A stretch of 64,000 bases of DNA from positions 28,471-92,470 of the forward strand of contig CASFID010000017.1 in the NCBI GenBank assembly GCA_949294665.1. Reading direction: 5' to 3'. The notes under the pieces are model-generated. The model was not told the origin of the DNA, searched no databases, and saw only the letters and a list, made by a program, of their open reading frames with translations. The position numbers and the translations under genes were made by a program. Below, one piece after another: positions 53,553 through 62,756 of the stretch (position 1 is the first letter of the stretch; each line of letters opens with the position of its first letter). This DNA is from an uncultured Eubacteriales bacterium. GTDB lineage: Bacteria > Bacillota > Clostridia > Lachnospirales > Lachnospiraceae.

Positions 53553-54194
53553 ATGAAAAACGAAAGAGCAATTAATTTTATTTTGAATGCTATGGCTATA
53601 ATAGGTTTTTTGTGTTCATTAGTAGATAGAATACCAGAGTTAATTAGCAAAATTTTATTTATATTAGCTTGGCTTTGCCTTTTAATTTTAATTTATGCAA
53701 ATTGGAATAGGCGCACAGTTAGTAGAAAAAAGATGATTAAAGAAGGAAATAACATTTTACAAAATGTTGAGTCCAAAGCAGTTCTTTTTGGTGGAGATTT
53801 GAGTTGGTGTGATGATTATTGGGAAACGCTAAAAAAACTTTTGGATGACAATAAAATTGTGGAGGTATACTTCCCATCGACTAAGTTTTATAATGCACCA
53901 AATAGCTTCGCAGAAGAGAAGTTAATTAATCGTATTGATAAATTAGCACGTATAGGAGTAAACATATATACGATAGATAATGATTATCGTATGAGATGTA
54001 TAATAACAGATCCTGAAGGCATTGGAAATCATGAAAAAACGAAAGTATTATTAGCTGATAGAAGAAAAATAAAAAGAAATAAAGAAAAAAGTAGGTATAA
54101 AATAGAGCATGTTACATATAAAGAAAACCAAGAGGTCTGTAAAATGATTATTACGGTTTATAATCTTATTAAAGTGGATGCAACGCTTTTTTAA
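53553..54194 (+). CDS. Two-TM protein with a PLD-like soluble domain lacking HKD
   Basis: A 213-residue protein I do not recognise by name. Two membrane helices lie at about 6-24 and 31-52 with a short turn between, then a basic stretch. The soluble domain (about 65-213) begins AVLFGGDLSW and continues VEVYFPSTKF, LARIGVNIYTIDNDYRMRCIITD. That pattern resembles one half of a phospholipase-D-like fold, but the HxK motif is missing. It is A+T-rich with codon use unlike the host genes, so probably acquired. It is followed 20 bases later by a P-loop kinase-like gene, probably in the same operon. A membrane effector role is possible but unproven. Confidence 0.6.
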   Translation: MKNERAINFILNAMAIIGFLCSLVDRIPELISKILFILAWLCLLILIYANWNRRTVSRKKMIKEGNNILQNVESKAVLFGGDLSWCDDYWETLKKLLDDNKIVEVYFPSTKFYNAPNSFAEEKLINRIDKLARIGVNIYTIDNDYRMRCIITDPEGIGNHEKTKVLLADRRKIKRNKEKSRYKIEHVTYKENQEVCKMIITVYNLIKVDATLF

Positions 54195-54214
54195 AGTAAG
54201 AAGAGGTGTTTGGT

Positions 54215-54904
54215 ATGAGTTCAAGGGTTGAGAATAAGCAATTAGTTGATGAATTGTATGATAGAATTACACGGCAACAAGCTATAGCAACTACATTTAT
54301 TGTTGAAATTAGTGGTACACCTAATTCTGGTAAAACCACATCCGTTTTAAAATTTGAAAACATATTCAATAGAAAAAAGATGGGGTTTAAATTTATTCAT
54401 GAGATGGCAACAAAATGCCCAATTAATGATAAATTACTTCCAGAATTTAATTATTGGACTGGAACGAGTACTATGACAAAATTTTGGGAATTATTGTATA
54501 AAAAACCCACAGTCATTATATGCGAAAGAGGAATTTTTGACGCCTTGTGTTGGTTAGAATTTCATTATAAGAGAAAAAGTATTAGTGAATTTCAGTTAAA
54601 AAAAATGGCTGATTTTTATTTGAATGATAGTTTAACAAAGTATAAAAAATATGTTTTAGAATTAGTTTGTTCGCCAAAATGTGCCGTTGACAGAGAGTAT
54701 ATGATTAATGATTATCATATCCCAGGTACTATCGTTAATAAAGAAATAGTTCAACAGATTAATCAATCAATAAAAACGTCTTCGGACAAATATAATGATT
54801 ATTTTGATAGAATCGAAACTGTTGATAGTACAAATATGGATATGGAGTCAACTGTCACAACAGTTTTTAATAAAATTTTACGTTATTTACTTGACAATAT
54901 TTAA
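54215..54904 (+). CDS. P-loop NTPase, nucleoside/nucleotide kinase-like
   Basis: A 229-residue protein. Walker A is GTPNSGKT (34-41). A second motif, IICERGIFDALCWLEFHYKR (101-120), resembles the ERG/DRS-x-D element of deoxynucleoside and thymidylate kinases. The rest is helical, with lid-like basic residues near CAVDREYM. ATG 54215 follows GAGGTG. It is A+T-rich like the gene before it and probably co-transcribed. A nucleotide-modifying or sensing role is inferred; an unrelated AAA-like function is possible. Confidence 0.65.
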   Translation: MSSRVENKQLVDELYDRITRQQAIATTFIVEISGTPNSGKTTSVLKFENIFNRKKMGFKFIHEMATKCPINDKLLPEFNYWTGTSTMTKFWELLYKKPTVIICERGIFDALCWLEFHYKRKSISEFQLKKMADFYLNDSLTKYKKYVLELVCSPKCAVDREYMINDYHIPGTIVNKEIVQQINQSIKTSSDKYNDYFDRIETVDSTNMDMESTVTTVFNKILRYLLDNI

Positions 54905-55005
54905 AATATAGTTATTTTCCCTCTAGTTCAGGAGAAGGATATTGAATTAAATAGCATCGAAAGGGTAAGAAAAAATAGGGGTTGAAATTTGAGCAAACCT
55001 CATAA

Positions 55006-55080
55006 TGATCCTTAGCTCAGTTGGTAAAGCATTCGGCTGTTAACCAACCGAAGTGCCGTTGGCTCAAGTCTGTGAAGTTT
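55006..55080 (+). pseudogene. Degenerate tRNA-Asn-like sequence
   Basis: TTAGCTCAGTTGGTAAAGC forms a normal D-arm. It is followed by TTCGG, CTGTTAACCAA and CCGAA, an anticodon arm with GTT but an 11-base instead of 7-base loop. A GTTGG/CTCAAGT T-arm start then fails to close, because CTGTG stands where CCAAC is expected. The last bases do not pair with the first seven (TGATCCT). It looks like a tRNA-Asn gene with an insertion in the anticodon loop and a replaced 3' end. Confidence 0.65.
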
Positions 55081-55183
55081 TATTTCTCCAAATTAAGTAA
55101 CAGTTCAAGGAAATATATATCTATGGGATACATGAACTTGTACTAATCTTCCGATCAGAAAAAACTCTATATAGAATTATAAG

Positions 55184-55211
55184 ACGCTTGTATAGATTTG
55201 CAGGCGTTTTT
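55184..55211 (+). terminator. Terminator-like hairpin downstream of the tRNA relic
   Basis: ACGCTTG (55184-55190) pairs with CAGGCGT (55201-55207) with one G-U, then TTTT. Confidence 0.5.
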
Positions 55212-55263
55212 GATATAGAATTGAATAGTATGGAAATAGAATTAATGGATTTTAAAATGTCAA

Positions 55264-55292
55264 TTGTTTATCCGTATAGATTATATTATACT
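55264..55292 (+). promoter_or_regulatory. Promoter of the GHKL/nuclease gene
   Basis: TTGTTT (55264-55269), a 17-base spacer and TATACT (55287-55292), 36 bases before the ATG. Confidence 0.65.
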
Positions 55293-55328
55293 TAGTACAG
55301 TACCATAAATGAGCAAGAAGGTGAAAAA

Positions 55329-57341
55329 ATGAAAAGTGTTCTTATTACACCCGAAGGAATACAAAAAAATTTAAAAAATATAAAACCCTTGGATGCTATA
55401 TGCGAATATATTTGGAATGGTTTTGATGCAGAGGCTACTGAGATTAAAATTACTTTACATGAAAATGGTCTTGGAATCATTAATATGATCACAGTAGAAG
55501 ATAATGGAATAGGAATAGATTATGACGAATTAAAATATAAATTCCAGCCATTTAATGATTCAAAAAAGGCAGATTTATCGGCTAAGACGAATCATTCTTT
55601 GCCACATGGACGCAAAGGAATCGGCAGACTTACATTTTTTGCTTTTGCCCAAAATGCTCGTTGGGAAACTATATATGAAAAAGGCGGTAAGCGATATAAA
55701 TATTTTATTGCGATGAATAAGGATTCATTAAACCAATATGATGATAATGGAGAAAAACCACCAGAACAAGTTTATGATATAGGTACGGGAACTAAGGTGA
55801 TTTTTACCCAATTGGAATCCTTAGACAAGAAGGAGATTATAACAAGAATTAAAGAAGAATTTTTTTGGTTTTTGGAATTAAATGAAGAAAATGGATTCTC
55901 TATTATTGTTGATAATGACCGTATTGACTATGCAGATTATATTATAAAAAAGGAAAATATCGCTCCTCCCGTTGAATGTAAGCAGGAGTATGAAATTCGC
56001 TTTGTACAATGGAAAGTAAAATTAGGAAATGAATATTCAAGAATATATTATATAGGTTCAGATAACAATGAGAAATACAAGGAAACAACGAAATTAAATA
56101 AACAGGCTGATCATTTTTTCCATAGCGTGTTTATAAAAAGCAGTTATTTTGATAAGTTTTGTTTTAAGCAGAGTGAAATTGAAGGACAAGGAAATTTCTT
56201 CCCTGATAAGTCAGATGATGAATATAAATTAGTAATGAGAGGAATTAATGATTTCTTGCTTAAATACAGAAGAGAATATTTAAAAACTGCCTCTGACAAA
56301 TATATTGCACAGTTAGTAGATGAAAATGTTTATCCTGAATTTGATACTGCTAGTGTGATTGGAGCGTATCAAAAGAAAGAATTGGACAATCTTGTTGGAA
56401 CTTTGTATGCAGCACAACCTAAAATTTTTACAAATTTGAATGTGGACAATAAAAAAATTACATTACAGCTTTTAAAGTTGATAATGGATAATGGAAATAA
56501 ATATGAATTGTTTAATATATTACAAAATATTGTGGATTTAGATGAAGATGAGATGAAAGAACTGTCGGATATTTTGCAATATACCACGCTGAATAATATT
56601 ACACGAACTATTAAATTTTTATGTGACAGACAGAAAGTAATTCAGGCATTAAAGGAGGTTGTTTATACAAAGCCTTTTGATGCGTATGAGGTTGCTCACG
56701 TCCAAAAATTAGTAGAAAATCACTACTGGATTTTCGGCGAGCAATATAATTTAATTTCATCAGCAGAGCCGGATTTTGAGCTGGCATTGAAAGGATTAAT
56801 TTTAAAAACAGCAGGTGTGGAAGAAGATGTTGATATAGATCATATAGATAAAAATAAAGAAATGGATTTATATATGATCCGTCAAGATAGGCAAGGAAAA
56901 GTTACAGAAAATGTTGTTGTTGAATTAAAGCGCCCCAAAATACCATTAGGAGAAAAGCATATTTCACAAATCAAAAGATATATGCGTGTGATTAAGTCTG
57001 ACACAAGATTTAATGCGGGCAATGTAAAGTGGACATTTTATTTAGTTGGAAATAAATTTGATTCAACTGGTTATATCGAGGATGAAATAGAAAGCCATAT
57101 GAACTATGGAGAACAACATCTTATTCATTGTCAAGATAAAGGATTAACAAAAATATACGCTTTTAAATGGAGCGAAATTTTTGAAGATTATTCAAGGCGG
57201 CACGACTTTTTAATGGAGCGATTAAAGTTAGAAGAAAAACTTTGGCTTGAAACACATAGTTCAGCAGACGATGCGGTCAATTCTGTCATAGATAATAGTG
57301 CGATAATGCCAGAGCCTGTAATTCCTAAAAGGCAGAATTAA
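55329..57341 (+). CDS. GHKL ATPase with C-terminal PD-(D/E)XK-like domain, candidate defence protein
   Basis: A protein of 670 residues. Residues 1-200 are a MORC/Hsp90-like GHKL ATPase: N box CEYIWNGFDA (Asn30), G1 EDNGIGI (58-62) and G2 GRKGIG (94-99). The middle is mixed helical and unfamiliar. At about 471-560 there is a nuclease-like pattern: Glu in FGEQY, Asp513 in KEMDLYMI, and Glu532-Leu-Lys534 in VVVELKRP, followed by HISQIKRYM. This is the order of a PD-(D/E)XK core and recalls Shedu (DUF4263)-type domains. It is A+T-rich, has its own promoter and terminator, and sits as single-gene cargo beside mobile-element genes. ATP-gated DNA cleavage against phage or plasmids is the leading inference. 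Confidence 0.75.
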   Translation: MKSVLITPEGIQKNLKNIKPLDAICEYIWNGFDAEATEIKITLHENGLGIINMITVEDNGIGIDYDELKYKFQPFNDSKKADLSAKTNHSLPHGRKGIGRLTFFAFAQNARWETIYEKGGKRYKYFIAMNKDSLNQYDDNGEKPPEQVYDIGTGTKVIFTQLESLDKKEIITRIKEEFFWFLELNEENGFSIIVDNDRIDYADYIIKKENIAPPVECKQEYEIRFVQWKVKLGNEYSRIYYIGSDNNEKYKETTKLNKQADHFFHSVFIKSSYFDKFCFKQSEIEGQGNFFPDKSDDEYKLVMRGINDFLLKYRREYLKTASDKYIAQLVDENVYPEFDTASVIGAYQKKELDNLVGTLYAAQPKIFTNLNVDNKKITLQLLKLIMDNGNKYELFNILQNIVDLDEDEMKELSDILQYTTLNNITRTIKFLCDRQKVIQALKEVVYTKPFDAYEVAHVQKLVENHYWIFGEQYNLISSAEPDFELALKGLILKTAGVEEDVDIDHIDKNKEMDLYMIRQDRQGKVTENVVVELKRPKIPLGEKHISQIKRYMRVIKSDTRFNAGNVKWTFYLVGNKFDSTGYIEDEIESHMNYGEQHLIHCQDKGLTKIYAFKWSEIFEDYSRRHDFLMERLKLEEKLWLETHSSADDAVNSVIDNSAIMPEPVIPKRQN

Positions 57342-57366
57342 AATTGATTAGATAAATCATACATAG

Positions 57367-57405
57367 CCGATTGATTTTCATATGAGAGTCAATCGGTTTT
57401 TACTT
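57367..57405 (+). terminator. Terminator of the GHKL gene
   Basis: CCGATTGA (57367-57374) pairs with TCAATCGG (57389-57396), followed by TTTTTACTTTT. Confidence 0.8.
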
Positions 57406-57410
57406 TTACA

Positions 57411-57438
57411 TAGCCATTCCCCTCAAAAGGAGTGGCTA
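57411..57438 (+). promoter_or_regulatory. Hairpin in the leader of parA
   Basis: TAGCCATTCC and GGAGTGGCTA pair with one G-U around CCTCAAAA, 35 bases before the parA ATG. There is no T-tract, so a regulatory or protein-binding role is more likely than termination. Confidence 0.45.
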
Positions 57439-57472
57439 TTACTATATCCGCGAAAGGAGGGAACTATTTACA

Positions 57473-58297
57473 ATGCAGAAATGCAAGGTGATTGCGATTG
57501 CCAATCAGAAAGGGGGAACAGGAAAGACCACAACAACAGTGAACTTAGGCATTGGACTTGCCAATGAAGGGAAGAGAGTCCTTCTTGTGGACTGTGATCC
57601 GCAGTCCGATCTTACAACATCTTTAGGATGGCAGGGAGAAGACATTTCGGTTACATTGTCTGTACTTATGGAGCAGATGATACGTGATGAACCGGTAGAT
57701 GTGCATAAGGCAATTTTACATCATGCAGAGGGAGTCGATTTGATTCCTTCAAACATTGAGTTGTCTGGCATGGAAGTTATGTTGGTGAATACTATGAGTT
57801 GGGAGTTTACACTAAAATCCTGTCTGTCAGAGGTGCAGAAAGACTATGACTATATCCTGATAGACTGTATGCCGAGTTTAGGTATGCTGACAATCAATGC
57901 TCTTGCAGCGGCAGACAGTGTGATTGTTCCGGTACAGGCTCATTATCTCCCGCTCAAGGGAATGACGCAGTTAGTAAAAACCATCCGAAAAGTACAAAGA
58001 CAGATCAATCCACAGCTAAAAGTGGACGGCGTGGTCCTGACACTGGCTGACATGAGGACGAATCTGGCAAAAACGACTGCAGAGTGCCTGAAAGAAAACT
58101 ACGGGAAAATGCTGAAGATTTATGACACGATTATTCCCGTAGGAATTAAAGCGGCAGAGACCAGTACGGCGGGGAAGAGTATTTATGCGTATGACAGAAG
58201 AAGTACCATTGCGAAAGCATATCAGGAGTTTACGCGGGAGGTGATACAGAGTGACGAAAAGAAACGCCATAGAGATGAACCTGCCCACAACAGATGA
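57473..58297 (+). CDS. parA: ParA/Soj-family partition ATPase
   Basis: A 274-residue deviant Walker ATPase that, with ParB, positions or stabilises a replicon or integrated element. The deviant Walker A is KGGTGKTTTTVN, with DCDPQSDLTTSLG and DYILIDCMPSLGMLT following. Base composition is closer to the host than in the preceding A+T-rich genes, which suggests that the element backbone begins here. It overlaps parB by 47 bases. AAAGGAGG lies before the ATG. Confidence 0.93.
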   Translation: MQKCKVIAIANQKGGTGKTTTTVNLGIGLANEGKRVLLVDCDPQSDLTTSLGWQGEDISVTLSVLMEQMIRDEPVDVHKAILHHAEGVDLIPSNIELSGMEVMLVNTMSWEFTLKSCLSEVQKDYDYILIDCMPSLGMLTINALAAADSVIVPVQAHYLPLKGMTQLVKTIRKVQRQINPQLKVDGVVLTLADMRTNLAKTTAECLKENYGKMLKIYDTIIPVGIKAAETSTAGKSIYAYDRRSTIAKAYQEFTREVIQSDEKKRHRDEPAHNR

Positions 58298-59186
58298 TCT
58301 GTTCAGTACGCAGGAAGAAAGAGATAATGAGAAACGAGAGTATGTAAAAGCAATTCCACTAGATCAGATCAGCGATTTTCCGAATCATCCGTTTAAGGTA
58401 CGGATGGATGAAAAGATGATGGAAATGATCGAGAGTGTGCGGGAATACGGCGTTCTAGCTCCGGCAGTCGTCAGACCAAAAGAGGGCGGCACCTATGAGA
58501 TGATTGCCGGACACCGCAGAAAACTGGCAAGCCAAATGGCAGATCGCTCAGAGATGCCTTGTATTGTACGGAATCTGACAGATGAAGAGGCAACAATTAT
58601 CATGGTTGACCCCAATCTTCAGCGTAAAGAGATATTGCCGTCTGAGAAAGCCTTTGCTTATAAGATGAAACTGGATGCAATGAAAAGACAGGCAGGGCGA
58701 CCTAGCAAAAATTTGTCGCCACTGGCGACAGATTTAATCGGCAAGCGATTAGATGAGATTTTAGGAGCGCAAGTAGGTGAAAGTAAAGATCAGATTCGCA
58801 GATATATCCGACTTACGGAACTTATCAAGCCAATCCTTGACATGGTGGATGATAAACAGATTGCTTTACGGCCTGCTGTGGAGTTGTCTTATCTCTCTCA
58901 GGACCAACAGGAGATGCTGTTGGATACCATGCAGTTACAGGATTGCACACCGAGCCATGCGCAGGCAATTAAATTGCGTAAGTTTGCAGAAGAGGGCAGA
59001 CTGAATGAAGATGTGATTTTATCAATCATGTCGGAAGAAAAAGGAAACCAAAAAGAACAGTTCCGTATACCAAGAGAACGTATCAGTAAATATTTTTCTC
59101 CGGGGGCGTCTGCCAAGCAGATCGAAGATACGATTATCAAAGCATTGGAACTGTACCGGAAAAGGGAGCGGAGCAGGGAACGTTAA
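58251..59186 (+). CDS. parB: ParB/Spo0J-family partition protein
   Basis: A 311-residue ParB-type protein. The N-terminal ParB/Srx domain contains PNHPFKVRMDEKMMEMIESVREYGVLAPAVVR and MIAGHRRKLASQM (split reading of the motif order). A helix-turn-helix follows at about 175-195. The start is GTG 58251, fixed by GGGAGGTGAT inside parA. With ParA it forms the maintenance pair of the element. No parS site was identified by eye. Confidence 0.92.
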   Translation: MTKRNAIEMNLPTTDDLFSTQEERDNEKREYVKAIPLDQISDFPNHPFKVRMDEKMMEMIESVREYGVLAPAVVRPKEGGTYEMIAGHRRKLASQMADRSEMPCIVRNLTDEEATIIMVDPNLQRKEILPSEKAFAYKMKLDAMKRQAGRPSKNLSPLATDLIGKRLDEILGAQVGESKDQIRRYIRLTELIKPILDMVDDKQIALRPAVELSYLSQDQQEMLLDTMQLQDCTPSHAQAIKLRKFAEEGRLNEDVILSIMSEEKGNQKEQFRIPRERISKYFSPGASAKQIEDTIIKALELYRKRERSRER

Positions 59187-59360
59187 GGGTTTTCCGCCGA
59201 GGGAGAAGTCTCTCCATCGGCAGGGAAGCCTTTTGTCGTTCTCCCCCTTCCCACACCCTACCCCCTCTGGATTACCAGCCCATACCAGCCGAAAAGAGAA
59301 GGGTATCGCTGTACAGTAAATCATTCAGAGAGTGGAATTTCAGAGAAAAGGAAAAAAGTG

Positions 59361-62300
59361 ATGAAAGAAAAGAAGAAACATGGAAGAAGAGTGACAGCAT
59401 TCCTGTTAAGTGTGGTCACGGCTTTGACGACGATATTCTCGTCCGGGCTGCCTGTGCTGGCGGCTGATGGAACGATTCAGTTCAATTCGGGAGAGAACAT
59501 CTATTACGGGGATTATGTCACGGCTAAGATGACGTTTGACGGGGATAACGTGGCATATTGTGTGGAACCTTTGAAGAAAACTCCGCAGGCAGGAACTTAT
59601 TCCTATAACCTGCTGTCAACGGATTCCCCGGTGAGGAAAGCACTGTATTACCTTCCCGGTGGATACGGCTATGATGCCAATATCAAAGGTCAGTATTTGA
59701 CTGGCTGGTCAGAGGATCATGCTTATGTGATCGGACATCTGACCGTGGCTTACATTTATTCCGGGTATGACGCGGAAAGCGGGGCATTTTATGGTGCGCC
59801 ACAGGACTATATCGACAAGGCGATTACAGTTGCAAATGCGATCAGTGCACTGCCGAACCCGCCCAGTCTTTCCGGGCGTTTATCGTACCATCAAATAACG
59901 ATCAGACCATTGCCGGAAGCTGGTATCAGAAACCCTATGGTTATATTGAAATCCGTAAGTCCACGGCGAATGAGGGAATCTCTGGTGGAAACGGGAATTA
60001 CAGTCTTGCCGGAGCAGAGTATGGCGTGTTCAACGGGGAGGTACAGGTAACATCTTTAGTGACAGACGAAAACGGCTATGCAACGTCCGGAGAGCTGGAG
60101 AGTGGAAGTTATACGATCCGTGAGCTGAAAGCCTCACCGGGCTATGCTGTTGATACGCAAAGTTATAACGTGACTGTGGAATCAGACGCGACAGTTTCTG
60201 TGGAGGTAACAGAAGTTCCGCAGAGCAATCCTCTGAGCCTGCTGGTACAGAAGATTGATTCTGAGACCGGAGAGGGAACAGCACAGGGAAACGCATCTCT
60301 TACCGGGGCGGAGTTTACCGTGAAATATTATACTGTACAGTCAGACGATGATCCGGCGGCATCCGGTACAGAGCCTGAGAGGACATGGGTTTTCCGGACA
60401 GATGAAGAGGGCAGGATCGAGTTTACGAGCGAATATCTGGTATCCGGGGATGTGTTTTATTATCAGATGGACGGAACAACACCCTGTGTGCCTCTGGGAA
60501 CGGTAACGGTGCAGGAGACAAAAGCGCCGGAAGGGTATCTGTTAAATGAATCTGTCTTTGTACAGAAGATTGTGGCAGGGGGAACGCTGGAGACAGTAGA
60601 GTGCTACCAGACCACGACTGTTGCCGATCAGGTCTACAGGGGAGATCTGGAGTTTGTGAAAGTATCAGATGGAGACCTGAACCGTCGGCAAATGTTCCAT
60701 TTTCCATTACGTCAAAAACGACAGGCGAAAGCCATGTGATCGTAACGGATCGGAACGGGTATGCCAGTACATCTGCTGACTGGACGCCCCATACATCCAA
60801 TACAAACCGCGGGGAGAGCTCATCTGATGGTATCTGGTTCGGAACAAGCGAGCCGGATGATACAAAGGGAGCGCTGCCTTATGATACTTATGTGATCGAA
60901 GAGCAGCGGTGCGAGGCGAATGAGGAAATGAACCTGCTTAAGATCGAAGTGACAGTGTACCGGGATTCTATGATAATTGATCTGGGAACGTTGACGGACG
61001 ACCGGATCGAGATTGGAACGACCGCACTGGATAAAGAGACCGGCTCTCATCTCTCTAATCCGGATCAGGAAGTTACCCTAATTGATACGGTGGAATACGA
61101 GGGATTAAAAAAAGGAGAGGAATACAGGCTGACCGGGATACTGATAGATCAGGAGACAGGAGAGCCGATCCTTGTGGACGGAAAGGAAGTGACCGCAGAG
61201 ACAACGTTTACGGCGAAGAAATCCAGCGGCAGTGTTGAGGTGAAATTTACCTTTGATGGAAGTGGACTGCAGGGCAAAACGATTGTTGTGTTTGAGGAAC
61301 TGTATCAGGAAGACTTAAAATTAGCGGTCCATGCGGATCTGGAAGATAAAGACCAGACCATCTATTTCCCGAAAGTGGGTACAAAAGTAGCGGATACAGA
61401 GACCGGGGAGCAGATCGCCAATGCTGGAAAGAAAGTAAAACTGACGGATACCGTTTCTTATGAAAATCTTGTAGCAGGGGAGAAATACCGGCTGATTGGC
61501 ACTCTGCTGGATCAGGAGACGGGAGAGCCAATCTTAGTGGATGGAAAAGAAATGATCGGAGAGACTGAATTTACGGCAGAGGAATCTTACGGTACAGCCG
61601 AAGTCATCTTTTCTTTTGATGGCAGTACATTGGCAGGTAAGACTGTAGTGGTGTTCGAGAAACTCTGGTATGGGGAGGAGCAGATCGGTTCCCATGAAGA
61701 TCTGGACAGCAAAGAGCAGACGCTCGTATTCCCTGAGATTAAGACCGAGGCAAAGAACCCGGCAACAGATAGTCAGGTGGGAACTGCGGAGCAGGAAACC
61801 ACAATCCTTGATACAGTGTCTTATCATAATCTGATCCCCGGGAAGGAGTACACACTGAAAGGTGTCTTGATGGATCGGGAGACTGGGGAAGAATTTCTGG
61901 TCAATGGAGAGCCGGTGACATCGGAAGTTGTATTTACGCCGTCCGAACCGGATGGAAGTGTGGAGATGACATTTACTTTTGACGGAAGCGCGCTGACAGG
62001 AAAGACACTGGTGGTATTTGAGGATATTTATTACAAAGAAAAAACCGTAGCCAGTCATGCAGAGATCGAGTCTGATCCACAGAGTATTTATTATCCGGAA
62101 ATCGGAACACAGGCAAAGGATGGTGAAGACGGAGATCAGGAGGCAAAAGCAGATAAAGAGGTAACGATTATCGATACAGTCTCTTATAAAAACCTTACAC
62201 TAGGGCTGACCTATCAGGTATCCGGTGTACTCATGGATAAAAGTACCGGTTCGGAGTTGTTGATCAACGGAGAAACTGTAACAGGACAGACAGAGTTTGT

Positions 62301-62640
62301 GCCGGAGAGTGCAGAGGGAACCGTAGACGTGACCTTTACATTCAATGCCGAGGGGCTTGCAGGGAAAGAGGTTGTCGTATTCGAGAAACTGCATCTTATG
62401 TTAGATGGGAAAGCAATCCCGGTTATATCCCATGAAGATCTCTCTGATCAGGGGCAGACTGTAAAGCTGGTGGAGGAAGAAACACCGAAGACACCGGAAA
62501 CGCCAACGACGAACCCACCGCAGACTGGAGATACTACAAGCCCGGTTTTGTGGATAGCCATAGCGTTGCTGTCAGTCGCAGGAATCGGATGTGGCATTTG
62601 GAAAATCCGCAGGAAAAAAAGAACGGAGGATAAAGTCTGA
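59361..62640 (+). pseudogene. VaFE-repeat, thioester-domain surface adhesin split by two frameshifts
   Basis: One long cell-wall protein gene (about 1,090 codons) in three frames. Part 1 (59361 to about 59864) gives a signal peptide (cleaved near VLAAD) and a thioester-type adhesion domain with Cys67 in AYCVEP. A missing base in the C run at 59862-59864 shifts the frame. Part 2 (about 59865-60690) gives SpaA/Cna-like domains (SNNDQTIAGSWYQKPYGYIEI). A second missing base near 60684-60687 shifts it again. Part 3 gives four VaFE repeats, then a PPQTG sortase motif, a membrane helix and a KIRRKKR tail. The family forms covalent host-surface links and isopeptide-stabilised stalks. It may be phase-off, decayed, or a sequencing artefact. 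Confidence 0.82.
61003..62478 (+). repeat. Four tandem VaFE protein repeats
   Basis: Units of about 120 residues start near 61003, 61375, 61738 and 62101. Each carries a xxDTVxYxxL segment, YxLxGxLxDxxTGxxxLV, a TFTFDGSxLxGKTxVVFE-type strand and a final H(A/E)xLxxxxQ(S/T)(I/L)xxP. DNA identity between units is moderate. Confidence 0.8.
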
Positions 62641-62756
62641 TGATTATGTGTGAAACAGAGAATGGTAGTATAACAGATTTAAAAGCGATGGTAGAGCAGA
62701 TGGCAGAAAACGATCTTCTTGTTATAGAGTTTCAGGAGGACAAAAATGAAGAATGA
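62640..62756 (+). CDS. Small acidic protein (38 residues) coupled to adhesin and radC
   Basis: It starts at ATG overlapping the adhesin stop (TGATG) and ends inside the start of the RadC gene. The product is acidic, with LKAMVEQMAENDLLVIEF. The overlap on both sides suggests translational coupling. Function unknown. Confidence 0.5.
   Translation: MIMCETENGSITDLKAMVEQMAENDLLVIEFQEDKNEE

Larger units (their letters stand above)
54905..55328. other. Intergenic region with a tRNA-like relic, terminator and promoter
   Basis: About 420 A+T-rich bases between the kinase-like gene and the GHKL gene. It contains a degenerate tRNA-Asn-like sequence, a terminator-like hairpin and a promoter, listed separately. 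I see no supported protein gene. Confidence 0.6.
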
